Shown: positions 43,788-54,135 of the stretch, piece by piece
Layout of the letters: each line of letters begins with the position of its first letter
How positions within the stretch are numbered: position 1 is the first letter of the stretch
Assembly (NCBI GenBank): GCA_032718565.1
Contig: JAVGVS010000095.1
Coordinates: 204,501 to 268,500 of the forward strand
Length of the DNA: 64,000 nucleotides
Direction of reading: 5' to 3'
DNA from: Distichodus sexfasciatus
Lineage: Eukaryota; Chordata; Actinopteri; Characiformes; Distichodontidae
The notes under the pieces: model-generated
What the model was told of the DNA's origin: nothing
Database searches by the model: none
Seen by the model: only the letters and a program-made list of their open reading frames with translations
Program-made: the position numbers and the translations under genes

Positions 43788-44699
43788 AGAGAGGCAAAAT
43801 AAAGCGAAATGAAATAGGAAAGAGAAATAAATATGCTAACAGAAATTGAATGCAAAATCTCAGAAAGGACGCTTTTTGTTAAGACGCTTAAAAAGTTAAT
43901 ACCTATAAAGAAACTAACCTATAACAGTGTTCATATAAGAACTGTGTGGTTTTCTATGATTTTATGTACATTATAAAAAGATTCTTATGACATCACATAC
44001 TCTTATGTAGCGTTTAGGGTGCCCCCTAGAGGTCAAAATGTGTTTTCTTACAGCCCAATTATAGATACAGATTATTATGATTCCTACTGAACCTGAATTT
44101 TCAGCTGCAGCAACTCACATGTCTGCCGCATTAATCCATTTTGGAAGAGAGGGAAAATAAAATAAATAAATAATAGAATTATTATTATTATTATTATTAT
44201 TATTGATAATACACAATAATAATAATAAATATGAAGAAACAGAGCAATTACAAGACGCGCTAATCATACTTTAAAAATGACAGAGCACATCCATGTTTTT
44301 GGTTCCTAAAATTCAAGTAAAAAGCCCAGAATTTCTGAGGTTTGTTTTGTGGGAAATGAACCCTTCCCACAGCCCAAATTGTTATGTTTTTGATCTACAA
44401 TAACCCATTGTTATCATAATTTAAAATGTCAGAAAATTGTTTGTAACAGCATTTCTGACTCTTTTTGCTCAGAATCGAGTACTCCACAATGCCCACCAGG
44501 CCCAGTCCTTGTCTACAATGGCCCTAATATATTACACAGTACTTAACAATATATAAGAAAAATATCTGTCATTCCCTATAAATTCTGTTGAAAGGCAGAA
44601 TTTCAGAATATTATCACCTCCCCTCAGCTCCATTTTTAAATCTAATATGCCCTGTACTATACAATGTTTTTTTCACATAGCTTTTTACTTTTGATAGAG
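43788..44699. other. No recognised gene; (ATT)n/(AAT)n microsatellite
   Basis: AT-rich. A trinucleotide microsatellite lies at about 44155-44233, with ATT runs followed by AAT runs, so it can fold on itself. Confidence 0.45.
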
Positions 44700-44812
44700 T
44701 TGTCAAGATCATCTAAACCGAGACCAAGTCCAGACCGAGACCAGACTGTGTCAAGACCAAGAAAAGACCAAGACCCAAGACCGAGATGAGACCGAGACCG
44801 GACCAATGCACA
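44700..44812. repeat. CCGAGACCAAG-type degenerate short repeat
   Basis: Recurrent GACCGAGACC, GACCAAGAC and CCAAGACCGAGATGAGACCG. Like the ACTTGAG repeat at 37649, it is a low-complexity type frequent in fish. Confidence 0.6.
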
Positions 44813-44883
44813 TTTTACGGATTCACAGATTTCACAGATTTACCTTTAAACTAAATGGTTAACACAAATTATAGAGGTTTTGT

Positions 44884-44985
44884 CAGTGAGTCAGTCATTA
44901 TCTGAACCGCTTAATCCCTATCAAGGTCACAGGGACTGGAGGCAGGGACCGACCCTGGGCAGCCACCAACACACCGCAGGGGGCA
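44884..44985 (-). mobile_element. SINE-V copy, 3' part only, tail degraded
   Basis: GTCATTATCTGAACCGCTTA, AGGCAGGGACCGACCCTGGG and CCACCAACACACCGCAGG. The ATGA tail is reduced to GTCAGTGAGTCAGTCATT. Confidence 0.72.
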
Positions 44986-45229
44986 TAGTGGTTTTGTTCC
45001 CTTAATTTTAATTAATGAATTAAACTCCTAAAAACAGCAATTTTCAACACATTTTTTAGAAAAGCCACTGTAAAATCAGGCATTTTAAGTTGCAACAATC
45101 TCCAAAAAGGCCAGTGAAATCTTGGAGGGACTGATATGCCACGGTGTACCTGTCACCAATTTTTGTGAAGCAACACCTTCACCTCCAGTGTTTTTGTTTG
45201 TTCCAACCCTGATGGTAAAACAGCCAGAC

Positions 45230-45520
45230 TCAACACTAGAAGGACCGCGTCACTCGCCATTTGCATGAGGTGGGAGACTTCCCACGCGCCGCCCAATTAC
45301 CTCTCAGCTAACAACGCGTATGCTAATCTCCTTCTATTAGTTTGCGTCCTCCGCAGCACTTTGAGCTTTCGGTGCAGCATTCGAGGGTCTCTTGGGGCCA
45401 TGAATAACTTGTTTTCAAGAAAGAAAAGGCAAGCGACGCTTCACACATTCCCTGTGCATCCTCAAATGGGGCTTTTTTTCCGGTGGCCGAAGCGATGCTC
45501 TGCGGCCCACTGACCGCCAC
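45230..45520. other. GC-richer unique block, possible conserved non-coding element
   Basis: CGCCGCCCAATTACCTCTCA, GCTAACAACGCGTATGCTAA and AGGGTCTCTTGGGGCCATGA. Frames on both strands overlap here without a domain. Enhancer-like; inference. Confidence 0.28.
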
Positions 45521-46589
45521 GTTTCCATGGTAATATGTTCCTTCTGTCGAAGGCAGAACAAAAGATCCGCAGCCTTTTTTATTCTGAGAAGAGATGAAAA
45601 GTAATTTAATAATAATACAATTGACAATGGAGACGACATCCGACGACATCTCGGGGCAGCGGATTTTGCCGCAGCCAAAACGACATGGGGAAAGAGAAAG
45701 AGGCAGAGGATTGTTTACAAGTGTTAGGAAATAAATATCATATTTCAGGGTGATTGAATTGGAAAATAGTTTAGTGGCGGCAGCGGCGACGGCAGATTTT
45801 TAAGATCCATGCTGTGAGCACAGCACCAGGGGGCAGAATTGTTTAAACATTTAATTTCTAAAGAACCGGCTTATTTCCCTCTTCCCGGCGCGACGGGAAA
45901 GCCTGACTGATCTCACGATGTTATGTATATTGAGGGTTTGTTTCAATGAGAGGATGATTCTGAATAACGTGCTGCCATGTATTCAAATCTGGCCTAATAT
46001 GGTTATTGCTTGTCGACTTCAGTGTTACACCAGTTTCTGTGACCATCAGTTTCTGTGACACAGACACAAGACTTACAAAACTTTTAAGCTTTACAATTGG
46101 GGCGGGGGCTTGGACCTCAAATCAGTATAAATTACTATCAATATCAAAAGCTGATGATTTTACCTCAGTTATGATTAATGAACAATCATTTTGTTCATTA
46201 ATCATAATTAAGGTAAAACGTTGAGCCAGTATTATGATTTATTGAACGTTTTCTCCATTACAATTATTAAACAATTATTTTGTTTTTGGATTTTCTGCAT
46301 GCTTTTTGTCCTCATATTTCTCTGACAATGTTTGTAGTGTAAATATGCTGAAAAATTAACACTGGGATATTTTTTCTTATGAAAGAGTGCATGTCTTTGT
46401 GATATTAAAATGACTGAAGGAAATGGTAGACTGGACGATGCAGTCACGTGACAACACAAACAGCAGTATGTTTTTAAGGGAACTGTACATAAACACAAAC
46501 TGGGGAAAGTATTAATTGGATTGAAAAAAATGATGAGAATGCTAAGATTATGTTCATTAGAGGTTCTGAACAATGGTGTAGTAGCCCCA
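45521..46589. other. No recognised feature
   Basis: Unique sequence. A short inverted pair (TTAATGAACAATCATTTTGT followed by TCATTAATCATAATT, 46172-46212) could fold as a hairpin. Confidence 0.35.
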
Positions 46590-46700
46590 AATTAATTGGG
46601 GTATAGTTTGGGCTAGCCCAGAATAATCCCCGGGGTATAATAGGGCCTAGACTAGTCTAAACTATGCCTCTCTAGGTCAGAATATACCTCTGTTACAAAT
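46590..46700. repeat. GGGGTATA-motif cluster, left
   Basis: TTGGGGTATAGTTTGGGCTA, then CCCGGGGTATAATAGGGCCT and AGACTAGTCTAAACTATGCC. GGGGTATAxT with GGGCTAG/GGCCTAG recurs and has palindromic parts (TAGACTAGTCTA). A similar cluster lies at 47395-47500. Confidence 0.45.
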
Positions 46701-46773
46701 AATAGCAAAACTGTTTTTACTAAACTATAACTATTATGTGATGTCCCCAGTCTACTTTTGTTGAAGTTAACAA

Positions 46774-47006
46774 GAGAAAGTGAGTGATTATTTTGTCATT
46801 GTGAACACACCACACCACATCACACAGTGCACCACAACCAAATGTGACCTCTGCATTTGACCCATTCATGAAAGAGCAGTGGGCAGCACCCAGGGACGAT
46901 GCCTTGCTTATAAGTACCTCAGAGGTCAATTTACTGGCCCGGGTTTTTATTCTGTGACCTTCTGATAATGGGAAGAACAGCCTACCGCTACGCCACCAAC
47001 TGCTCC
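46774..47006 (-). mobile_element. SINE-A copy, near full length
   Basis: Reverse complement from AAAGTGAGTGATTATTTTGT to CTACCGCTACGCCACCAACT. The B-box is mutated (GGGTTTTTATTCTGTGAC). It lies between the two GGGGTATA clusters. Confidence 0.87.
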
Positions 47007-47394
47007 AAAGTTTTATGCTTTCGTGGGGATTTGAAGCAGCACTTCTCAGCACCCAAGTCTTGACTCTTACCACTGAGCCACCTGAGCTTAAACGGTTATA
47101 TGTTCCTCTGCCTTAAAATAGGAATATGGAATGACAAATGGAATGTATTTTTCCCATACATGCGTGGCGGGCAGCCACAGAATCAACACTGGACGCCACA
47201 TGAAAATGTGATTTTTTTTTAATGATTAATGATTATATGATTAGGCGAAGAATCGGAACATTTCACAGACACAACAGTTGGCAAAATCTGTTGACAAACT
47301 GTAAGTATATTATACATCTGTACATATCTCACATGTGAAATATACAATGCACAATAAATACCTGCAGTTGTGAGATCGCTGCATGATCGACATT

Positions 47395-47500
47395 GTACTT
47401 ATTACAGGGGAGCGGGTATGTTATGGCCTAGCGGGGTATATTGTAGCCCAACCTGGGGGTATAAACTGGCCTTGCCCAACTATAGGGTATAGTCCAATAA
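47395..47500. repeat. GGGGTATA-motif cluster, right
   Basis: GCGGGTATGTTATGGCCTAG, CGGGGTATATTGTAGCCCAA, CTGGGGGTATAAACTGGCCT and TATAGGGTATAGTCC. Same motif as at 46590. Either the two ends of one old element or two independent tandem relics. Confidence 0.45.
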
Positions 47501-48039
47501 TAGAGACTTCTCTCACTCTGATTCTTTTCAACGCCAATCAAGTGGCAAATAACATTAAAGTTAAAGCACCAAATATATATCATTTTAACCCATTCATGGT
47601 GGTTTTTGGTAGGTAGCGTTTTGAATGTAGTCTTTTAAACATTTATTCTGTAAAATATAATACATATGTTTATGTTAAAGTGTGTAATGATCTTGCAGAA
47701 CTCTACACTCATTCAGAGAGATAAATGCAGAACAGCACCCCTAAGGATCACAGAATGTTACCTGGTCATCAGTGAAACACTGGCGGTTCAAGTCAGCGAA
47801 AATCCGAACCTGGGTTTCCTTTTCACTTTTCTCCCTTTTGTTGTTTGCTAGTCATTAGTTTCACATGTCCTTTGTTAACGTTTTCTAAGCTGAGCAGGCT
47901 CATTCCGGATGTCTGTTGTCCATTCAACCTCATACCTGCTTGTTTTTTTTAAAAAAAATCTTCCTTTGTTTGCTGTTTGCACCAGATCTGCTCCACCTTC
48001 ACCTATTCATCTTCATTTTTATGGGAATTGAAGGATACA
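47501..48039. other. No recognised feature
   Basis: AT-rich unique sequence. Confidence 0.4.
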
Positions 48040-48480
48040 ATGGCGTATTACGCCAATTGTTGATTTAAAAAAAAAAAAATTGGAGCTGAGGGAAGGGATA
48101 AAATTACAAGAAAATACTTTCACATTTTCTGGTATTGAAAACTTGCAAGAAAAAAAGTCCAAATTACCAAATTTTATGTTGCAAATTCATGACAAAAAGT
48201 GTCTGATATTCTCTGGCAATGTAAAGTCATGAATTTGCCAGAAGAAACAGAAATCCACTATTAATTAAGTTGGAAATGTACAGGATTAAAACATGGGATA
48301 ATCTCTAGTTATGTAAAGTTATGGGAAATCAGGAAGTCAGGTATTTGCTGAGATTCTCTGGGTCGCACATTTGTCAGAAATATTTTCTTCTTGCAAATTT
48401 ACTGACTTTACAATGTTAGAATTTTGCCTCATTTTGCAACTTTTCTCTTGCAAATGTCTTACTTTGCCTGACATTGTTAA
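48040..48480. repeat. Imperfect inverted repeat, possible MITE-like element
   Basis: A short perfect palindrome GGCGTATTACGCC lies at about 48042-48054. Further in, CAATGTAAAGTCATGAATTT at about 48219 is matched on the opposite strand by CATTGTAAAGTCAGTAAATT at about 48395-48415. This gives arms of roughly 35-50 bases around a loop of about 130. No coding frame or known family. Confidence 0.45.
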
Positions 48481-48559
48481 AGGTCTGGCCTGGCCCAGGA
48501 AAATGACCCCTTGGAGTGGGTGGTAGGCAGCTTTAATCAACAGTGAGGGAACAATAAGA

Positions 48560-49000
48560 ATCTGAATTCTCCAGCAGCTTCCTCACAAATTTGTTTGCAA
48601 TTTTTAGATCCCGTTTGTCTAGACAGGTCACATTGCTCTCCTAATTAGAGTCAGTAACAGGCTGTTAGCTTTCATTTCAGAAAGTGTCACATGATGATCC
48701 ATTGATGCCCGAATTTGAGGTAGAAGTGATGCAGGAGATTGACCCTACTCTAGTTCCTAATCATTAATTCGAATGTAGTTGAGTGCTGGCAGATCAGGCG
48801 GAGCGCTTTCGAGAAGAGAATGCAATTGAATGAGCTGTTTGCTGAAAGGTCTGTGTGACTTGGGCTGATCAATATGCCATTTCTCTAATAAACTGTACCA
48901 CCAGCCATTAGGGAGCACAGCAGTTGAATTAGTCCTGATTAGTCTTTACGAGAGAAAGAAGGTCAAAGACGGGACTCGACTGTGGGTGGTGGCCTATGAC
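48560..49000. other. Unique block, possible conserved non-coding element
   Basis: Even composition and unlike the repeats. Many AT-core sites in a GC-balanced setting: CTCCTAATTAGAGTCAGTAA, CTAATCATTAATTCGAATG and GAATTAGTCCTGATTAGTCT. This style is typical of vertebrate developmental enhancers, but conservation was not tested. Confidence 0.35.
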
Positions 49001-49157
49001 ACGTGACGATTTAATCCCATTTTCTCATCTTTCCAACTTTGAATACTCAATCTGACTCTTATTTATTATTCATCTGCAATCTCCAGTTCAATTCAGAAGT
49101 GGTGGCGTAGAGACTTACCTATGGGCAAGAGTTGGGAAAATCAAATTCATCATTATA

Positions 49158-49506
49158 CTACTGCCAGTACTGCCGCCTCACAATGAGAAGGTCCTGCGTT
49201 CGAGCCCCAGGTTGGCCGTAGGGCCTTTCTGTGTGGAGTTTGCATGCTCTCACCATTTTCATGTGGATTTTCTGTGTGTGCTCCGGTTTCCTCACACAGT
49301 CCAAAACCATGCAATATAGATTAATTGGTGACTCTAAATTGGCCCCGTAAGGTGTGAATGTGATTGTGTGAGTGTGTGTGCCCTGCAGTGTGTTGGTGCC
49401 TGCCCAGGGTTGGTCCCCGCCTTGTGTCCGTAAGTTCCCGGGATAGGCTCCGGTCCTCCCGCGACCTCAGTTGGGATTAAGCAGTTCGGATAATGAATGA
49501 ATGAGG
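49158..49506 (+). mobile_element. SINE-V copy, near full length
   Basis: TACTGCCGCCTCACAATGAG, CTGCGTTCGAGCCCCAGG (B-box), GTGTGGAGTTTGCATGCTCT (central domain), AACTGCTTAATCC-equivalent GGGATTAAGCAGTTCGGATA, and tail ATGAATGAATGAG. Only the first few head bases are lost. The best reference for this family here. Confidence 0.92.
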
Positions 49507-49612
49507 TAACAGTTAGGGGGAAACAAATAGGGGGCAGAACAAAGGGGATGACTGACTAGACAAGACAGTGGTTCCTGATGGCCACCTAGGCAAAAGTTGG
49601 GGGATCTGTCAG
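49507..49612 (-). mobile_element. LTR-like fragment abutting a SINE-V tail
   Basis: On the minus strand: GCTCTGACAGATCCCCCAAC, CTAGGTGGCCATCAGGAACC and TTTGTTCTGCCCCCTATTTG. It is similar in design to the start of the block at 29440-29672. It joins the SINE-V tail directly. Confidence 0.38.
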
Positions 49613-50254
49613 AGCTGTGCAACCTTTCTGCACCAAAGAAGATTAAATGAATGAAGACACATTACAGGAAATTAGTGTAAAAATATATAGGAAAATATAA
49701 AGAAAAATTTTCCCTAAACAGATGTTAATCAAACCCTGCTTCAGATTGTCAATATCCCACAACTTTGTCTAAAAAGATGGTCCTGTGTTACACCCTACAC
49801 CTTATAATCTACAATTTAACAGAAAGTTGTTGTTGACGTGACTGGTTATAAAATGACATTTAATTGCTCACTGTTTAAGTTGTCACATATCTTTAATATG
49901 CAAATATAATTGCTTGTCATAATTGTGATTTCACACGGTATTGTAGTTACACGTGTTCGATAGTATATAAATCACTTCATTGAAAAATGAATTTTGAATG
50001 GCACTGAGAAAGAATTTTTAAAAATCAGTCAAGATATGTGGCTAAAGATATAAACAACTATGAGGCAGTGAAGGTGCTGTCCCCAACAACTCTCATTAAA
50101 ACTAAGTCACTGACAGCTAACTTGCATACGTTAACAAATCCTGTTAGGGAAAAATGGTGCAGTGTGTATGATGTCTTTTAACCGTGACAAATAATGACTT
50201 TAAATTTATCACAGACAGTGGTCTTTAGAACTGAAATCAAAGGCAGCTAGATTT
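49613..50254. other. No recognised feature
   Basis: AT-rich unique sequence. A possible SINE-A tail relic (GACAAATAATGACTTTAAAT) is at about 50188. Confidence 0.35.
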
Positions 50255-50405
50255 TTTTTAAGTTTTGAAAGCATTTCTCCTCTCATCCAAAAAAGCTTCA
50301 TCAATGAGAACTTCAAGAACGTTTTCAAGAACCGTAAAGAAATCCAGCTTCCTTCAATTCAAGCTCTCTGGACTACTATGTCCTAGACAACTGAGAACCT
50401 ACACA
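50255..50405. mobile_element. Dispersed fish-type repeat fragment (CTCCTCTCATCCAA family)
   Basis: GCATTTCTCCTCTCATCCAA, AAGCTTCATCAATGAGAACT, and TCCTAGACAACTGAGAACCT followed by ACACAG. A shorter piece of the same family is at 61290-61362 (GACGTTTCACCTCTCATCTG). The pattern is familiar from fish genomes; the parent element class is not known to me. Confidence 0.45.
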
Positions 50406-50757
50406 GCCATTTTAGGAAGTGATGTGTGTTCAGGTGCAGGTTTCATCAACGTTGACAGACAAGGGCACACCTCGTTTCCAGGGGACGTGGGTCAGCTCCT
50501 CCTTCACTCGTCAGGTGTCAGAGTGGATGATAAGAAGCTTTATACTAATTCGACAGGTTTTGTTTAGTGTCACTTGCTGACACATCACACAGCGGGTGCA
50601 GTCCTTGACAGCAGATGCTGCTGCTAAGCGTGTAGTGTGTGTGCATATGTTGTGTGTACAGTATGATACACAGCTATTGGAGGAAAACAAACCATAATCT
50701 TTGTCAAAGGAGGACTGTAACTAAATAAAAATATGTGAGTATATATTAAGTTCAGTG

Positions 50758-50990
50758 AGTGGTGGTGGTCTAGGGCTAAGAACACTTGCCAAGAGGTCAT
50801 AGGTTTGAATCTTACCACCACTGTGTGCTGTGCTGTGGTGTGTTCACAATGACAAATAATCACTCACTCACTCACAGCTCTACCGTCATTGGGTCCCTGA
50901 GCAAGACCTTTAAGTTGCTCCAGGGAGACAGTCCCTGAAATTAGGAAAAATGGAAGTCACTAAATGCAGTAAAGGCAAAATGTAAAAGTA
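50758..50990 (+). mobile_element. SINE-C copy containing a SINE-A tail
   Basis: The head GGTGGTGGTCTAGGGCTAAG and AGGTCATAGGTTTGAATC is SINE-C. At about 50817-50878 sits CTGTGTGCTGTGCTGTGGTG and ACAATGACAAATAATCACTC, a SINE-A 3' end. SINE-C then resumes with CATTGGGTCCCTGAGCAAGA. Either a 5'-truncated SINE-A inserted into the SINE-C, or the two recombined as RNA. Confidence 0.75.
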
Positions 50991-52029
50991 AAAAACGTAT
51001 CTGTATTCAAAGTGAGCTGAATGTTTGATCGGCCGAGTTGCCGGTTGTAAAGATGCTGACTTTAGCAGAAGATCACGCTAAACAGAGTTTCATGTTTGAT
51101 TTTTTAGGATGAGTAAATAATGAGGTTTAAATGGTTAAATGGTTTAAATATTTGCTGTGTTTGCCATAGACAACCTCCATCAGTAGGTTGGTTTAAAATC
51201 ATGAGGCTCTTAAAAATGCTTTGTGGCAAAAAACAAAACACTGATATTAAACAGAAAGAATTGAAGGTCCCATATTACGAAAAAAAATCACTTTTTCGGT
51301 TTTTCTGTTTCGGAGAACCTCCATCCACCAGGTAGAACTTCTAGCGCGTCCTGATTCGCCATGTTTTCTTGTAAGTGCCAGCATAGGAATCACAGTGAAG
51401 AGATCTACCGGTGGAGTGTTGTGTTGAACATGTATGGATGGTGTATTAGCAACAGCAATATGGATTAATTTCACGTTCAACCCTCGCTGTGCTGTCTTCC
51501 AACCAATTCCCATCATCTCTGTTCATTTAAAGTTAGCACTGATTAGTTTTACAACTGCTGTGGTGTCAGGATAAACCACTAAAATCCCCTCCACCATAAC
51601 CTTGCCCAAATAATCCAGGCAGGATTTTGACAAAGTGAGAGACGATGCATCACAGCTGCCTCCATTCGTCAAACTGCACCTGGACTGGAGCCCGCGCTTG
51701 TCACGTGGTCGGCGCCCGCCAAGAAAAATGAAGGTGATCCAGGTGTGTTCACAGCTACCGGAATAAATCAATAGCACTGTCAGGCTTCTGCAGACCAAAA
51801 CAAAGTAGGCAGGGTAAATGAAGCATCCGCTGGCTGGCACTAAGAGGTGTCGTGTGTGGAGTCCAGAGAGACTGAGAGTCTCTGTGCTGACGTGCAGTAT
51901 GACCTGCTGATGAGTCTCACTGCTGTTACAAACCTGCTGAGTTCCAACTGGTTATATAACAGTGGGAGACCTTATAGCTTAGAGCTGCCTGCATAAGGGG
52001 ACGAGGGATCTCAGCTGCAATAGGGAGGG
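50991..52029. other. No recognised gene
   Basis: The part at 51263-51360 (AGGTCCCATATTACGAAAAA, AATCACTTTTTCGG) recalls a common fish repeat, but it is too short to assign. Frames at 51120-51335 and 51523-51840 show no domain. Confidence 0.35.
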
Positions 52030-52179
52030 TTGGGGGAGAGTGAAAGAAAGAAAGAAAGAAAGAACTAACTACATAAATCAAGGAATAAAGAAGGAAATGG
52101 AAAAAAAAAACTATAAAGAAAGAAAGAACAAACCCTCACCAAAAACCCTGGTTCATCTTTAAAGGGGAGAAAACAGTTA

Positions 52180-52247
<68 letters not shown>

Positions 52248-52450
52248 ATGAATGAAGAAAGAGAACAAACCCTTGCCCGAAACCCTGGTTGATCTTTAAA
52301 AGGTGGGAAAACAGAGTGGAAGAAAGAAAGAAAGAAAGAAAGAGGAACAGAACGAACAAACAAATGAATGAACCCAGCCCATTAAATAAGGGGACAAATG
52401 AGTTCATACAATGATGTAAGAAAGAAAGAATAAAAGAAAGAATGTTGGCC
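52030..52450. repeat. (AAAG)n minisatellite with a second-order unit of about 135 bp
   Basis: Several (GAAA)n runs (52038-52063, 52178-52252, 52320-52344) separated by two copies of a unique segment: AACCCTGGTTCATCTTTAAA at about 52144 and AACCCTGGTTGATCTTTAAA at about 52281. The whole is therefore a duplicated compound unit. Phe/Ser/Leu-rich minus-strand frames are artefacts. Confidence 0.9.
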
Positions 52451-52904
52451 AGAAAGATCTGTAGGGTAGAAAATCCATCATGAGGAAGTCTAAAATCTAG
52501 AAAATATGACTTTGATTCTTGCACTTCTCATACAGAGACGTCCAAACTCCACACTGAGACTCACTACACGTTCACACCGGGAGCATCGAAAAGCATCAAT
52601 ACTTGCTCTGGTTGCCGTGCCAACAACGCAGCGGAACGCTGTTGACATTATCTGACGTAGATGGAGTATGAGTTTTTTCTCAATGCTTGGTCTTGTAAAC
52701 TTTATTGAAAAGAGGCACAAAATGAACCTACGTGCTCACTGGAAGCATTGCTTTGTGCAGACTGAGTACAGATAAAGAAGAATTGTTTACTGGACAGACA
52801 CAAACACAGAATTCCACACAAAACTGTTTATATGAACAAGACACAAGAAGAAATAGTAACAAAATGAGCAAGGTTCAAGTACAAAATGCAGTCAATATCT
52901 CACA
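52451..52904. other. No recognised feature
   Basis: Unique sequence; nothing recognised. Confidence 0.4.
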
Positions 52905-53122
52905 AAGATATTGCCGCCGGTTGGAGTCCCAAACTGGTAAGGGAACCAGAGGTACTCATGCACAAGGTACCATTCCCACGCACTGCTTCCCAGGCACTGC
53001 ATGTCGGCTTCCCACTGCTCCTTCACGGAGGGGTCAAATGCTGAGGTTACATTTGGCTTACATTTGTTTCCTGTGCTGTGCTGTGGTGTGTTCACAAAGA
53101 CAAATATTCTCACTTCACTTCA
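52905..53122 (+). mobile_element. SINE-A copy, head truncated
   Basis: GGAGTCCCAAACTGGTAAGG, CCAGAGGTACTCATGCACAA, TCCTTCACGGAGGGGTCAAA, and ACAAAGACAAATATTCTCAC at the end. The A-box part is missing. TGCACTGTG has been replaced by TTACATTTG. Confidence 0.82.
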
Positions 53123-53280
53123 AATGTTTTTTGACACCAGACCCCTTGGTTTCATTGTGTCTTAAAGGCAAAGGGTTAGTCTACATATGCTTTTCAATAT
53201 ATCAACCTGTTAAAAAGATGCTAATTAATTGGCTTTAAAAGTAATCTGTAATAAGTCTCCTAATCAACAATGTAATCCAG

Positions 53281-53457
53281 AGTTTCCCAGTCCCGATCAT
53301 CATGGAACACTGCTCTGCACAGATTCTGTATTTCCTGCACTGCCGCACGCCAATCCTACGTTGCTAATTAGCTAATCAGTAACATCAGTTGTGCTGTGGG
53401 TCGAGAAACTTGAATCCGTGCAGAGCGGTGTTCCATGAGGACTGGGATTGGGAAACT
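53281..53457. mobile_element. hAT-type palindromic MITE, 177 bp, with 8-bp target site duplication
   Basis: Left terminus AGTTTCCCAGTCCCGATCAT then CATGGAACAC; right terminus in reverse complement AGTTTCCCAATCCCAGTCCT then CATGGAACAC. The inner sequence also pairs (TGCACAG/CTGCAC). The flanks are GTAATCCA (53272-53279) and GTAATCTA (53458-53465), an 8-bp duplication with one mismatch. This fits hAT. No coding frame. Confidence 0.7.
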
Positions 53458-53539
53458 GTAATCTACTCTCATTCTACATCAATACAGTCGTCAACACAAC
53501 TGATCATCCTTGTATTGCTCAAGGTGATTATAATTATTA

Positions 53540-54135
53540 ATCAATAATCTGGTATTATTTCTGGTCATAATCAGCCACATGAAGCTAATGACGGCGGCTT
53601 GATAAACATCTGCATGTTTGCGGTTGTACCCAAAATCAATTACTGTCTGCAGCAGCAGCAGCAGCAAAAGTGTGACCTCAACTCTCCTCCTCCAACTCTC
53701 TCCCTCTCTCCCTTTCTCTCTCTCCTTCAATTCGTCACTCCCTCCTTCCCTCCCACCTTTCCTCCCTCCTCACAGCCTTCACATCCTCCCTTCAGAGAAG
53801 GTTGGCAAAACAAACCTCTCACTGACATCTCTCTCATCTCCGATTTCCCCGAAAACCCGGCAAACACCTGCGTGTCTGGAGGAGGTGAGCAGCTCCAGCA
53901 GGTGGGGAAGATCCTCCATCTGCAGCAAGGAGTGAACAGTGTGAGGAAAAAACAATCATTTTCCCACCACTCAGCCGCCCTTTTTGTTGCCAGCAAAAAG
54001 GCAAGTCGGCGTAGCGCCGCTTCAAATCAGCAAACAGAGAATTTCACGGCGGCTCCATTCCGGTCTAATCTCGGCTGCTGGGATGCTCCTCGTGCGCATG
54101 ACTTCGCAGCCCAACCTCGGATATCCGTGTTCATT
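53540..54135. other. Unique block, possible conserved non-coding element
   Basis: Contains GCTAATGACGGCGGCTTGAT, CAAAATCAATTACTGTCTGC then (CAG)n, a pyrimidine-rich stretch, and GCTCCAGCAGGTGGGGAAGA. It is GC-richer on the right. The 184-codon frame across it has Ser/Pro bias and no domain. CAGGTG is an E-box. Confidence 0.3.

Noticed and set aside
45265..45678. Overlapping frames of 82-108 codons on both strands
   Set aside because: Both strands are open over the same GC-richer block without a domain, which is more consistent with base composition than with coding.
52065..52524. Phe/Ser/Leu frames on the minus strand
   Set aside because: Translations of the AAAG repeat.
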